From positions 1 to 64,000 of the forward strand of contig JAJTFH010000002.1 of NCBI GenBank assembly GCA_021298395.1: 64,000 bases of DNA, in the 5' to 3' direction. The notes beneath the pieces were generated by a model, which was given only the letters and a program-made list of their open reading frames with translations, was not told where the DNA came from and ran no database searches. Origin of the DNA: Gemmatimonadota bacterium. Lineage in GTDB: Bacteria > Gemmatimonadota > Gemmatimonadetes > Gemmatimonadales > Gemmatimonadaceae. Made by a program: the position numbers and the translations under genes. Positions 1 through 8,238 of this stretch are shown here, in pieces (position 1 is the first letter of the stretch; the number at the start of each line of letters is the position of its first letter).

Positions 1-1932
1 CCGTACGAGGCGTGGCACGCCTGGTCGGTACGCGAACCCGAGCGGTTCTGGGCGCAGGTCTGGCGGTTGACCGGGGTGATCGCGGCCCCGCGAGGCGAGG
101 GGCCGGGCGCCCCGCCGCCATGGGAGCGGGTGCTGGTCGATGGGGACCGCATGGCGCCCCCGCATGGGGCTGCGGGGCCGCACTGGTTTCCGGGGGCGCG
201 GCTCAACTTCGCGGAGAACCTCCTCCGGCGACGTGACGGGGCGACGGCGATCGTCGCGCGCGATGAGCAGGGCCGGCGCCGCACCCTGACCTTCGCCGAG
301 CTCGCCGATGCGGTACGGCGGTTCGCGGGGGCGCTCCGCGCGGCCGGTGTCGTGCCCGGTGATCGCGTGGTCGGGTTCCTCCCGAACATCGCCGAGGCGG
401 TGATCGGGGCGCTCGGTGCGGCGAGCGTCGGCGCCGTCTGGTCGTCCTGTTCGCCGGACTTCGGGGTGGGGGGCGTGCTCGATCGCTTCGGGCAGATCGC
501 GCCGAAGGTGTTGATCGTCGCCGATGGCTATCACTACGCGGGGAAGCGGATCGACTGCGTGGCACGGAGCGCCCAGATCGTCGCCGCGTTGCCGAGCGTG
601 GCGCAGGTGGTCGTCGTGCCGTTCCTCGATGATGCGCAGGCACGCACCGATGTCGCGGCGCAGCTCCCGCAGGGGGTGCGGTGGGATGCGTTCCTCGCAC
701 GCGGGGCCGCGTCCCCTGAGCGGTTCGAGCCGCTCCCCTTCGATCACCCACTCTACGTGATGTACAGCTCGGGGACGACGGGGCTCCCCAAGTGCATGGT
801 GCATGGCGCCGGCGGCACCCTCCTGCAGCATCTCAAGGAGCACCAGCTCCATCTGGATCTGCGCGCGGGGGAGGCGATCTTCTACTTCACCACCTGTGGG
901 TGGATGATGTGGAACTGGCTCATCTCCGCGCTCGCGACCGGGGCGACGCTGGTGCTCTACGATGGGGCGCCGCTTCCGGAGTCCAATCCCGGGATCCTGT
1001 GGGACCTGGCGGCGGAGGAGCGCGTCGCCGTCTTCGGGACGAGTGCCAAGTATCTCGCGATGGCGGAGAAGATGGGGCTCGCCCCCGTGCGCACGCACGA
1101 CTTAAGCGCGCTCCGCGCGATCCTCTCCACCGGGAGTCCCCTCGCCGAGCACAGCTACGACTATGTGTATCGCGAGGTGCGTCCCGGGGTGCATCTCGCG
1201 AGCATCTCCGGCGGGACCGACATCATCTCCTGCTTCGCGCTGGGGAATCCGATACTCCCGGTCTGGCGCGGGGAGCTGCAGTGCCTCGGGCTCGGGATGG
1301 CGGTCGAGGTCTGGGATCCGGCAGGGCAGCCGATCGTCGGTGCGGCGGGGGAGCTGGTCTGCACGCGTCCCTTCCCGTCGATGCCGGTCGCCTTCTGGAA
1401 CGATCCCGATGGGGCGAAGTATCGGGCGGCGTATTTCGACTTCTTCGACGGCGCCTGGCGGCACGGTGATTGGGTCGAGCGCACCACGCATGGCGGGATG
1501 ATCATCCATGGGCGGAGCGACGCGACGCTCAATCCCGGTGGGGTGCGGATCGGGACGGCGGAGCTCTACCGGCAGGTGGAGCGGTTGCCGGAGATCTTGG
1601 AAAGCATCGTGATCGGGCAGGAGGTGGGAGAGGGCGCCGATCGCGACGTGCGGATCGTCCTCTTCGTGCGACTCCAACCGGGGGTCACGCTGGACGACGC
1701 GCTCCGCGCGCGGATCAGGACCACCATCCGCGAGGCGACGAGCCCGCACCATGTGCCCAAGGTGATCGAGGCGGTCACGGACATCCCCCGGACGATCAGC
1801 GGGAAGATCTCCGAGATCGCCGTCCGCGAGGTGGTCCATGGGCGGCCGGTCAAGAACACCGACGCCCTCGCCAATCCTGCCGCGCTCGACCTCTTCCGCG
1901 ACCTGCCGGCCCTGCGCCTCCCTATATTGTGA
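1..1932 (+). CDS. aacS: Acetoacetyl-CoA synthetase, 5' end outside window
   Basis: Activates acetoacetate with ATP and CoA to acetoacetyl-CoA, AMP and pyrophosphate in the cytoplasm. The frame is open from base 1, where it encodes [17 protein letters not shown], the usual N-terminal region of this family, so the true start lies upstream and the TTG at 67 is not the start. The adenylate-forming P-loop reads [10 protein letters not shown] at bases 757-792 and is followed by a family-typical CGWMMWNW segment. The C-terminal lysine region reads ISGKISEI. The next two genes make acetoacetate from tyrosine through homogentisate, so this enzyme can feed that product into central metabolism. Family assignment is firm; substrate rests on similarity and context. 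Confidence 0.93.
   Translation, partial: PYEAWHAWSVREPERFWAQVWRLTGVIAAPRGEGPGAPPPWERVLVDGDRMAPPHGAAGPHWFPGARLNFAENLLRRRDGATAIVARDEQGRRRTLTFAELADAVRRFAGALRAAGVVPGDRVVGFLPNIAEAVIGALGAASVGAVWSSCSPDFGVGGVLDRFGQIAPKVLIVADGYHYAGKRIDCVARSAQIVAALPSVAQVVVVPFLDDAQARTDVAAQLPQGVRWDAFLARGAASPERFEPLPFDHPLYVMYSSGTTGLPKCMVHGAGGTLLQHLKEHQLHLDLRAGEAIFYFTTCGWMMWNWLISALATGATLVLYDGAPLPESNPGILWDLAAEERVAVFGTSAKYLAMAEKMGLAPVRTHDLSALRAILSTGSPLAEHSYDYVYREVRPGVHLASISGGTDIISCFALGNPILPVWRGELQCLGLGMAVEVWDPAGQPIVGAAGELVCTRPFPSMPVAFWNDPDGAKYRAAYFDFFDGAWRHGDWVERTTHGGMIIHGRSDATLNPGGVRIGTAELYRQVERLPEILESIVIGQEVGEGADRDVRIVLFVRLQPGVTLDDALRARIRTTIREATSPHHVPKVIEAVTDIPRTISGKISEIAVREVVHGRPVKNTDALANPAALDLFRDLPALRLPIL
1923..1928 (+). 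promoter_or_regulatory. Candidate -10 box for hppD-hmgA
   Basis: TATATT lies across the last codons of aacS and is the only A+T-rich hexamer before the next start at 1990. A start of transcription near 1935 would give a leader of about 55 bases. No convincing -35 is seen 17 bases upstream (GACCTG). Confidence 0.3.
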
Positions 1933-1989
1933 ACGTTGGACCGTTCGCCCCTCCGGGGGCGGCCGGGATCACCCTTTCGGACCAACCCT

Positions 1990-3036
1990 ATGGCCACCTC
2001 CACTGCCCCTGCGGTCGAGACCGCCCACGACACCTTCCCGATCAACGGGACCGATTACATCGAGCTCTGGGTCGGGAACGCCAAGCAGTCCCAGCTCTTC
2101 TATCGTGCCGTCTTGGGGTTCCAGCTGATCGCCTACCGCGGCCCTGAGACGGGGGTGCGGGACCGCGCCAGTTATGTGCTCGAGCAGGGGAAGATCCGGC
2201 TCGTCCTCACCACCCCGATGGGTCCCGAGGGGGAGGTCGCCGATCATGTGCGCCTCCATGGTGACGGCGTGCGCGACATGGCCTTCTGGGTCGATGACGC
2301 GCGCGACGCGTACGCCAAGGCGATCGAGCGGGGCGCGGTCTCGGTGCAGGAACCGACCGTCCTCTCGGATGCGCATGGCTCGGTGGTGATCGCCGGGATC
2401 CGAACCTACGGCGACACGATCCACTCGATCGTCGAGCGCTCGGACTACCGCGGCCCCTTCCTCCCCGGCTTCCGCGCGGCGGAGAATCCCTTCCACGCCG
2501 AGCCCGCGGGGCTCAAGTACGTGGACCACTGCGTGGGGAACGTCGAGCTCGGGAAGATGAACCACTGGGTGGAGTTCTACTCCCGCGTCCTCGGCTTCTA
2601 CAACCTCCTCTCCTTCGACGACAAGACGATCTCCACCGAGTACTCGGCGCTGATGTCGAAGGTGATGAGCAACGGGAACGGGCGGATCAAGTTCCCGCAC
2701 ATCGCCGTGGCCACAGACGACATCGTGAAGACGGTGCGGGTGCTCAAGGCGCGTGGGCTCGAGTTCCTGAGCATCCCCAAGAGCTACTACGAGACGGTGC
2801 TCGATCGCGTCGGCACGATCGACGAGGATATCGCGCCGCTGGCCGAGCTCGGGATCCTCGTCGATCGTGATGACGAGGGATATCTCCTGCAGATCTTCAC
2901 CAAGCCGGTGCAGGACCGCCCGACCCTCTTCTTCGAGATCATCCAGCGCAAGGGGGCGAAGAGCTTCGGGGCAGGGAACTTCAAGGCGCTCTTCGAGAGC
3001 TTGGAGCGCGAGCAGGAACTCCGAGGGAATCTCTGA
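1990..3036 (+). CDS. hppD: 4-hydroxyphenylpyruvate dioxygenase with internal 25-residue gap
   Basis: Fe(II) enzyme converting 4-hydroxyphenylpyruvate to homogentisate in tyrosine breakdown. The start is ATG 1990 (MATSTAPAVE); an upstream GTG-type extension at 1936 is not conserved-looking. The 348-residue protein has two vicinal-oxygen-chelate domains (about 20-150 and 170-335). Metal ligands are H180, H237 and E316. Odd: between RIKFP (232-236) and H237 the family normally has about 25 residues (the PLNE...GxGIQ segment of Pseudomonas enzymes), which hold substrate-contacting Asn and Gln residues; here they are missing in frame, without a stop. It overlaps the homogentisate dioxygenase gene by one base (TGATG). 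Family certain; activity doubtful unless the gap is an assembly artefact. Confidence 0.9.
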   Translation: MATSTAPAVETAHDTFPINGTDYIELWVGNAKQSQLFYRAVLGFQLIAYRGPETGVRDRASYVLEQGKIRLVLTTPMGPEGEVADHVRLHGDGVRDMAFWVDDARDAYAKAIERGAVSVQEPTVLSDAHGSVVIAGIRTYGDTIHSIVERSDYRGPFLPGFRAAENPFHAEPAGLKYVDHCVGNVELGKMNHWVEFYSRVLGFYNLLSFDDKTISTEYSALMSKVMSNGNGRIKFPHIAVATDDIVKTVRVLKARGLEFLSIPKSYYETVLDRVGTIDEDIAPLAELGILVDRDDEGYLLQIFTKPVQDRPTLFFEIIQRKGAKSFGAGNFKALFESLEREQELRGNL

Positions 3037-4217
3037 TGCCGTACTACCACACGCTGGGGCAGATCCCCCGCAAGCGACATATCGCCTTCCGGAAGCCCGA
3101 TGGGAGCCTCTATCACGAGCAGCTCGTCGGGATCGAGGGGTTCACCGGGCCAGCCGCGCTCCTCTACCATCTCTATCCGCCGACGATGGTGAAGTCGGTG
3201 CGCCGCCTCCGCGAGACGCCGTATGAGGCCGATCCCGACAAGACGCTGCGGCACCGGCACTTCCGCACCGCGCCGATCGCGCGCGGCGGGAGCCCGACGC
3301 TGGATCGCGTCCCGATGCTCTTCAACACCGACATCGCGATGCTCTACGTGGCGCCGGATAAGGAAGACGAGCACTTCTACCGGAACGCGCAGGGCGACGA
3401 GGTGGTCTATGTCGCCGAGGGAGAGGGGACGCTCGAGACGCAGTACGGCGACCTCCCCTTCAAGCAGGGGGATTATCTCGTCCTGCATCGGCACATCCTG
3501 CATCGGTACCGCTTCACGAAGCCGGCCAAGCTCTTGGTGATGGAGAGCCGCGGGCATGTTCGGCCGCCGTCGCGCTATCTCAACGCGGTGGGGCAGCTGG
3601 TGGAGGGGGCGCCCTATTCCGAGCGCGACATCCGTGTGCCGCGCGAGCTCAAGACACACGACGTGAAGGGCGACTTCCCGATCATCATCAAGCAGTACAA
3701 TGGGCTCAATGAGATCGTCCTCGATCACCATCCGCTCGATGTGATCGGGTGGGACGGGCAGTTCTATCCCTGGGCGTTCAACATCCACGACTTCGAGCCG
3801 ATCGTCGGGCGCGTGCATCAGCCGCCGCCGGTGCATCAGACCTTCCAGGGCGACGGTTTCGTGATCTGCTCCTTCTGCCCGCGCCCCTACGACTTCCATC
3901 CCGAGGCGATCCCCGCCCCGTACAACCACAGCAACGTGGATTCGGATGAGGTGCTCTTCTACGCCTCAAGCGAGTTCATGAGCCGGAAGGGAATCGAGTA
4001 CGGGTCGATCACGCATCACCCCGATGGGATCCCGCACGGGCCGCACCCGGGCCGCTATGAGGCGAGCATCGGGCAGACGCACACCAACGAGCTCGCGGTG
4101 ATGATGGATTCGTTCCGTCCGCTCAAGGTCGCGAAGGCGATCCTCCCCTATGAGGATCCCAAGTACATGTACAGCTGGGTCGAGGGCGGGCAGGGGTTCG
4201 CGCCGCCGACGAGCTGA
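3036..4217 (+). CDS. hmgA: Homogentisate 1,2-dioxygenase
   Basis: Opens the ring of homogentisate to maleylacetoacetate, the step after 4-hydroxyphenylpyruvate dioxygenase. The 393-residue cupin protein shows the expected Fe(II) ligands H298 and E305 in PYNHSNVDSDEV, and H334 in GIPHGPHPG. Length is within the bacterial range. Its ATG shares one base with the stop of the upstream gene, so the two are translationally coupled. The remaining enzymes (isomerase, fumarylacetoacetase) are not in this window; acetoacetyl-CoA synthetase upstream handles the acetoacetate end product. Confidence 0.95.
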   Translation: MPYYHTLGQIPRKRHIAFRKPDGSLYHEQLVGIEGFTGPAALLYHLYPPTMVKSVRRLRETPYEADPDKTLRHRHFRTAPIARGGSPTLDRVPMLFNTDIAMLYVAPDKEDEHFYRNAQGDEVVYVAEGEGTLETQYGDLPFKQGDYLVLHRHILHRYRFTKPAKLLVMESRGHVRPPSRYLNAVGQLVEGAPYSERDIRVPRELKTHDVKGDFPIIIKQYNGLNEIVLDHHPLDVIGWDGQFYPWAFNIHDFEPIVGRVHQPPPVHQTFQGDGFVICSFCPRPYDFHPEAIPAPYNHSNVDSDEVLFYASSEFMSRKGIEYGSITHHPDGIPHGPHPGRYEASIGQTHTNELAVMMDSFRPLKVAKAILPYEDPKYMYSWVEGGQGFAPPTS

Positions 4218-4234
4218 CCTCGTGATGACCGGGT

Positions 4235-4260
4235 GCCCCGTCGCCTCAGGGCGGCGGGGC
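4235..4260. terminator. Bidirectional hairpin between convergent genes
   Basis: An 11-bp stem (GCCCCGTCGCC with GGCGGCGGGGC, one G-U pair) closes a four-base TCAG loop. It sits 17 bases after the hmgA stop and contains the stop codon of the convergent lipoprotein gene. There is no strong T run, as in the other hairpins of this window. Confidence 0.6.
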
Positions 4261-4629
4261 GCTCTTGCGTAAGCGGAGCGTGAAGGTCTTGTCGCCCCCC
4301 TCGAGCGGGAGGAGGGTCTTGAGGGTGTCGTACCCGCTGCGGGTCGTCACCAGGTCCACCGCCGCCATCGTGAGGCGCTGGAGGTTGTAGTTGCCGAGGG
4401 AATCGGCCGTCGACGAGGCGACCCCGGCATCGACCTTGGCCCCAGGGAGCGGCGCGAGGGTCACCGCGTCGATCACCGTCCCGCGCAGGTTCGTCTCGGT
4501 CGGCCGCACCGGTCCCGTCGGCCACTCGGTCTCCGCCTCGTCCTTGGTGCGCGCGAAGAGGTCGGGGTCGCAGCCGAGGGCGGCCACGACAAGGACGAGC
4601 GGTGGGACGGTGAGGCGGACGCGGCGCAT
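4246..4629 (-). CDS. Small lipoprotein with carboxypeptidase-regulatory-like fold
   Basis: A 127-residue exported protein. The N terminus MRRVRLTVPPLVLVVAALGC is a lipoprotein signal with lipobox AALGC. The rest (LRGTVIDAVTLAPLPGAKVDAG, then SLGNYNLQRL and a YDTL tail) resembles a single carboxypeptidase regulatory-like beta-sandwich. Function unknown; likely periplasmic or outer-membrane. It is divergent from the aminotransferase gene and has a TATCTT box four bases before its ATG. Confidence 0.7.
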   Translation of the reverse strand: MRRVRLTVPPLVLVVAALGCDPDLFARTKDEAETEWPTGPVRPTETNLRGTVIDAVTLAPLPGAKVDAGVASSTADSLGNYNLQRLTMAAVDLVTTRSGYDTLKTLLPLEGGDKTFTLRLRKSAPPP

Positions 4630-4633
4630 GTCC

Positions 4634-4639
4634 CAAGAT
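4634..4639 (-). promoter_or_regulatory. Candidate leaderless -10 box of the lipoprotein gene
   Basis: On the minus strand TATCTT ends four bases before the ATG at 4629. No Shine-Dalgarno sequence could fit in between, so a transcript from here would start at or next to the start codon. Confidence 0.4.
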
Positions 4640-4642
4640 ACG

Positions 4643-4659
4643 CGTCCCGCGGCGGGACG
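4643..4659. repeat. 17-bp perfect palindrome between divergent promoters
   Basis: CGTCCCGC, a central G, then GCGGGACG. It lies midway between two divergent candidate -10 boxes (4634-4639 minus, 4671-4676 plus), where both -35 regions would fall. Candidate operator for one regulator acting on both genes; inference only. Confidence 0.4.
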
Positions 4660-4670
4660 TTGGGGCGCGC

Positions 4671-4676
4671 TAGATT
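4671..4676 (+). promoter_or_regulatory. Candidate leaderless -10 box of the aminotransferase gene
   Basis: TAGATT ends seven bases before ATG 4684, with no ribosome binding site between. The same spacing recurs before several other first genes in this window. Confidence 0.45.
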
Positions 4677-4683
4677 CTCCTGC

Positions 4684-5862
4684 ATGCGCACCACTCGACG
4701 ATTCGACTCCCTCCCGGTCTATCTCCTCGCCACCATCCCGCAGAAGAAGCGCGACCTGATCGCGCGCGGGGTGGATGTCATCGACCTGGGCGCCGGGGAC
4801 GCGGACCTGCCCGCCCCGCCCGCGGCCGTCGAGGCGCTCGCGCAGGCCGCCCACGATCCGTCGCTGAGTCGCTACGGCTTCGGCCTCGGGCTCCCCGCCT
4901 TCCGCGAGGCGGTCGCGCAATGGATGGAGACCCGCTTCGGTCATGCGTTCGATCCCCTCAAGGAGATCGTCCCGCTGATCGGGAGCAAGGAGGGGCTCGC
5001 GCACCTCGCCTTCGCCTACGCACAGCCCGGCGATGCGGTGATCATCCCCGATCCGGGCTATCTCGCCTACCTCGGCGGCACACTCCTCAGCGAGGCGGAG
5101 CCCTATCTCTATCCGATCACCCCGCGGACGAACTTCCTCGTCGACCTCGACGAGATCCCCTCGTCTGTCCTCGATCGGACGCGGCTCCTCTATCTCAACT
5201 ATCCCAACAATCCCACCGCGGCGATCGCCCCCCTCGAGTATCTCGAGAAGGTCGTGCACATCTGTCGCCAGCGCGGGATCGTCCTCGTCTACGACAACGC
5301 CTACTCGGAGATGACCTTCGACGGCTACGTGGCGCCGAGCATCTTCGATGTGCCCGGCGCACGTGACGTCGCGATCGAGTTCCACTCCCTCTCCAAGACG
5401 TACAACATGACGGGGTGGCGCTGCGCCTGGGCGGCGGGGAACCCGACCATCGTCGGGGCGCTCGCCAAGGTGAAGAGCTTCCTCGATACCGGGCAGTTCA
5501 TGGCGGTGCAGCGCGCGGGGATCGCCGCGCTCGCCTCATGGAAGGCATGGGTCCCGGGGAACGTCGAGATCTTCCGTCAGCGGCGCGATGCCACGGTCGC
5601 CGCCTTCCGAGCGAACGGCTTCGAGATCGCCGAGGCGCCCAAGGCCTCGATGTATCTCTGGGTCCCGCTCCCGGCCGGCGTCCCCTCGATGGCCTTCCAT
5701 GAGCGCCTCATGCAGGAGGAGGGGGTGATCGTCCTCGCCGGTTCCGCGCTCGGCGCGGGGGGCGAGGGGTTCTTCCGCATCTCCTTCATCGCGAGCCCCG
5801 AGCGGATCGCCGAGGCGGCGCGGAGAGCTGGGAAGGTCCTGCAGTCGTTCACCGCAGGGTGA
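4684..5862 (+). CDS. PLP-dependent class I/II aminotransferase, LL-DAP aminotransferase-like
   Basis: Cytoplasmic fold-type I aminotransferase of 392 residues. The PLP lysine is K238 in SLSKTYNMTGWR; other cofactor residues are N176 in NYPNNPT, D204 and Y207 in YDNAYSEM, and the substrate-carboxylate arginine is R365 in FFRISF. The opening (IDLGAGDADLPAPP) and overall pattern resemble LL-diaminopimelate aminotransferase and aspartate/alanine aminotransferases, so the amino donor cannot be fixed from sequence. ATG 4684 is preferred to a TTG at 4660 because of the TAGATT box seven bases upstream. No lysine-pathway neighbours support the DapL assignment. Confidence 0.88.
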   Translation: MRTTRRFDSLPVYLLATIPQKKRDLIARGVDVIDLGAGDADLPAPPAAVEALAQAAHDPSLSRYGFGLGLPAFREAVAQWMETRFGHAFDPLKEIVPLIGSKEGLAHLAFAYAQPGDAVIIPDPGYLAYLGGTLLSEAEPYLYPITPRTNFLVDLDEIPSSVLDRTRLLYLNYPNNPTAAIAPLEYLEKVVHICRQRGIVLVYDNAYSEMTFDGYVAPSIFDVPGARDVAIEFHSLSKTYNMTGWRCAWAAGNPTIVGALAKVKSFLDTGQFMAVQRAGIAALASWKAWVPGNVEIFRQRRDATVAAFRANGFEIAEAPKASMYLWVPLPAGVPSMAFHERLMQEEGVIVLAGSALGAGGEGFFRISFIASPERIAEAARRAGKVLQSFTAG

Positions 5863-5918
5863 AGACCACGAGGCGCGAGGTCGTGCCACCGGCGCTCGCG
5901 GCCAGCCGCTGAGCGGCG

Positions 5919-5924
5919 TACTAT
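5919..5924 (+). promoter_or_regulatory. Candidate leaderless -10 box of the GMC dehydrogenase operon
   Basis: TACTAT ends six bases before ATG 5931, again with no room for a Shine-Dalgarno sequence. Confidence 0.45.
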
Positions 5925-5930
5925 CCTCGC

Positions 5931-6554
5931 ATGACGCACGATCGACGCACCTTCCTCCGGAGCGCGATGCTCGGCGTCACCGCCGCCGCCCTCCCCGGTT
6001 CGGCTGAGGCGCGCACCCACGGGACGCCGGCGCAAGCACAGCCCCCCCGCACGCCCGCCAACGCACTCGATCCGGCGCTCCTCGCGGCGCTCGGCGACGC
6101 CGTGCTCCCGGAGTCGCTTGGCGCGCCGGGGCGCGGTCGAGCCGTCGCCGCCTTCGCGGCCTGGCTCGCCGCCTATGTGCCAGTGGCCGAGCAGATGCAT
6201 GGCTACGGCGATGCGGAACTCACCTATACGCGCCCCGATCCCGGGCCGGGATGGCGAGCCCAATTGGATGGGCTCGATCGACTCGCCCGGCGACTGCGTC
6301 GTCGCGGTTTCGTCCAACTCGACCTCGTCGGGCGACGTGCCGTGCTCGACGTGGCCCTGCGTGAGGCGCGGGGTGGTCCGCTCCCGTCATCGCCCCTGCA
6401 GGCGGATCACATCGCGGTCGCCCTCCTCGCGCATTGGGCAGCGACGAGCGAGGCGCAGGACCTCGCCTACGGTGCGCGCATCGGTGCCGGGCAGTGCCGC
6501 GCCTTGGCGGACACCCCTCGGCGCCCGCTCCCACTCGCCGGGGAGGGCGCCTGA
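5931..6554 (+). CDS. Gluconate 2-dehydrogenase subunit 3-like, Tat-exported
   Basis: Small subunit of a periplasmic GMC-type dehydrogenase. The 207-residue protein opens with MTHDRRTFLRSAMLGVTAAA, a twin-arginine signal (RRTFLRS) followed by a hydrophobic stretch and an Ala-rich cleavage region. In this family the small subunit carries the Tat signal for the flavoprotein partner, which has none here. Its stop and the next start share one base (TGATG). No cytochrome c subunit follows, so the electron acceptor is unknown. Confidence 0.78.
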   Translation: MTHDRRTFLRSAMLGVTAAALPGSAEARTHGTPAQAQPPRTPANALDPALLAALGDAVLPESLGAPGRGRAVAAFAAWLAAYVPVAEQMHGYGDAELTYTRPDPGPGWRAQLDGLDRLARRLRRRGFVQLDLVGRRAVLDVALREARGGPLPSSPLQADHIAVALLAHWAATSEAQDLAYGARIGAGQCRALADTPRRPLPLAGEGA

Positions 6555-8173
6555 TGACCGCCGCGCGCGTGATCGAGACCGACATCTGTCTCATCGGCGC
6601 GGGGATCACCGCCGCGATGATGGCGGAATCGTTGGCGGCGCGGACGACCGCGGCCATCACGGTGATCGAGGCGGGGACGCACACGACCCCGTTACGCGAG
6701 CGGTACCAGCGTCGGCAGCGCTGGCAGGCGTACGGCGAGTCGCCGTGGACGAAGGATCATGTCGACGACCAGAATGCCACGGGGACTACCTATGGCTATT
6801 CGCCATCGATGCATGTCGGCGGGCTCGCCATGCATTGGGGCGGCGTCACCCCGCGCTTTGCGCCCGAGGATTTCAGGGTGCGCAGTCTCTTCGGCGTGGG
6901 CGACGATTGGCCGATCACCTATGAGGACCTCGATCCGTTCTATCAGGAGGCGGAGGAACGGATGGGGATCGCGGGGGAGCAGGGGCCTGCGGAGATGGAT
7001 CCGCGCGGGAAGCCCTTTCCGCTCCCGCCGTTGCCGCTGAGCGACAACCTCCGCCAGTTACGTGGCTGGGCCGCCGCGGCCGGTGTGACGATGTGGAGTC
7101 AGCCGAGTGCGAAGAACTCGGTCCCTCATGCGGGGCGCGGCGTCTGTCAACGGTGCGATACCTGCTACCCCATCTGTCCGACGGGGGCGAAGTACTCGCC
7201 GGACTTCACCTACGATGCCCTGGTGCGGTCGGGTCGGATCCAGCTGGTGACCGATACGCTGATCCGTCGCCTGCAGGCGGACGGACGCACGGGGCGCATC
7301 ACGCAGGCCACGGGGAACTCCACACGCCAACGCGAGGAGACGGTGGTGGTGCGCGCGAAGACCTTCGTGCTCACGGGGGGCTTCACCTGGGCGCCGCACC
7401 TGCTCCTCGTGTCGGCGGATGCGGCGCACCCGCAGGGGCTCGCGAATCGATCCGGGCTCGTCGGCAAGTATCTCTGCGGCCATCGGAACGTGGCGGCGCA
7501 GATCCAGCTCCCCCTCGATCTCCTCCCTGGGGTGAATGTCCAGCATTCGCTCGTCACCAAGCAGTTCATGCGGCGTGGGCATCCCGACCGCTATCTCCGG
7601 CATGATCTGCGTGTCTGGGAGTCGTCGTTCGGCCATGCCCCGCGCCTGCGCGATGCGTCCGGCGGCCTCCTGCTCGGCGACGCCCTGTTGGCCGATTGGC
7701 GTCGCCGAACCACGACCGGGGTCGCACGGATCCGGGCCTACTATGATGTGCTCCCGGCGCGCGAGAGCGAACTCACCTTGGACACCGGCATGCGGAACGC
7801 GTGGGGCGATCCGATGCCCCGTCTCACCTTCCGCGATGCACCCGAATCTGCGGCGCTGCGCAGCTGGCAAGAGGGGGAGATCCGCGCCCTCTTCGATCGC
7901 ATGGCGCGGGCGGGGAACGGGCGAATCATCTCGAGCGCCTCGGCCGCTGGGGACATCGGGCAGGAGCACCCCGGGGGCGGGTGTCGCATGGGAGATGATC
8001 CGACCTCCAGCGTCGTGGATCGGCACGGACGGGCGCATGACCATGAGAACCTCTGGGTCGCCGGTGCCCCGACGCATCTGACCGCCAGCTGTTGTAATGG
8101 CACCCTGACCTTCGCCGCGCTCGGGCTTCGCACCGCGGCCGCGCTCGCAACGGAGTTCCCGGCTCGGTCGTAA
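6554..8173 (+). CDS. GMC family FAD-dependent dehydrogenase with Cys cluster
   Basis: Catalytic subunit of a sugar or alcohol dehydrogenase, 539 residues. It has the FAD-binding motif LIGAGITAAMMAES near the N terminus, HVGGLAMHWGG, and a C-terminal GMC block (HPGGGCRMG and NLWVAGAPTHLTASCCNGTLT). C198, C201, C204 and C208 form CxxCxxCxxxCP, placed as in the 3Fe-4S cluster region of FAD-dependent glucose and fructose dehydrogenases, although the spacing differs from the CCx4Cx3C I know from glucose dehydrogenase. It has no signal of its own and probably crosses the membrane with subunit 3. Substrate unknown. Confidence 0.88.
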   Translation: MTAARVIETDICLIGAGITAAMMAESLAARTTAAITVIEAGTHTTPLRERYQRRQRWQAYGESPWTKDHVDDQNATGTTYGYSPSMHVGGLAMHWGGVTPRFAPEDFRVRSLFGVGDDWPITYEDLDPFYQEAEERMGIAGEQGPAEMDPRGKPFPLPPLPLSDNLRQLRGWAAAAGVTMWSQPSAKNSVPHAGRGVCQRCDTCYPICPTGAKYSPDFTYDALVRSGRIQLVTDTLIRRLQADGRTGRITQATGNSTRQREETVVVRAKTFVLTGGFTWAPHLLLVSADAAHPQGLANRSGLVGKYLCGHRNVAAQIQLPLDLLPGVNVQHSLVTKQFMRRGHPDRYLRHDLRVWESSFGHAPRLRDASGGLLLGDALLADWRRRTTTGVARIRAYYDVLPARESELTLDTGMRNAWGDPMPRLTFRDAPESAALRSWQEGEIRALFDRMARAGNGRIISSASAAGDIGQEHPGGGCRMGDDPTSSVVDRHGRAHDHENLWVAGAPTHLTASCCNGTLTFAALGLRTAAALATEFPARS

Positions 8174-8238
8174 TCGTTCGGGCCAGCCTCACCACTCCGA
8201 GTTCATCCCCTCTCCTCTTCTCACTCTACTGACTCGCC

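Noticed and set aside
67-67. TTG at 67 as start of the acetoacetyl-CoA synthetase
   Set aside because: The frame is open to base 1 and the upstream codons encode conserved family sequence, so the gene simply begins before the window.
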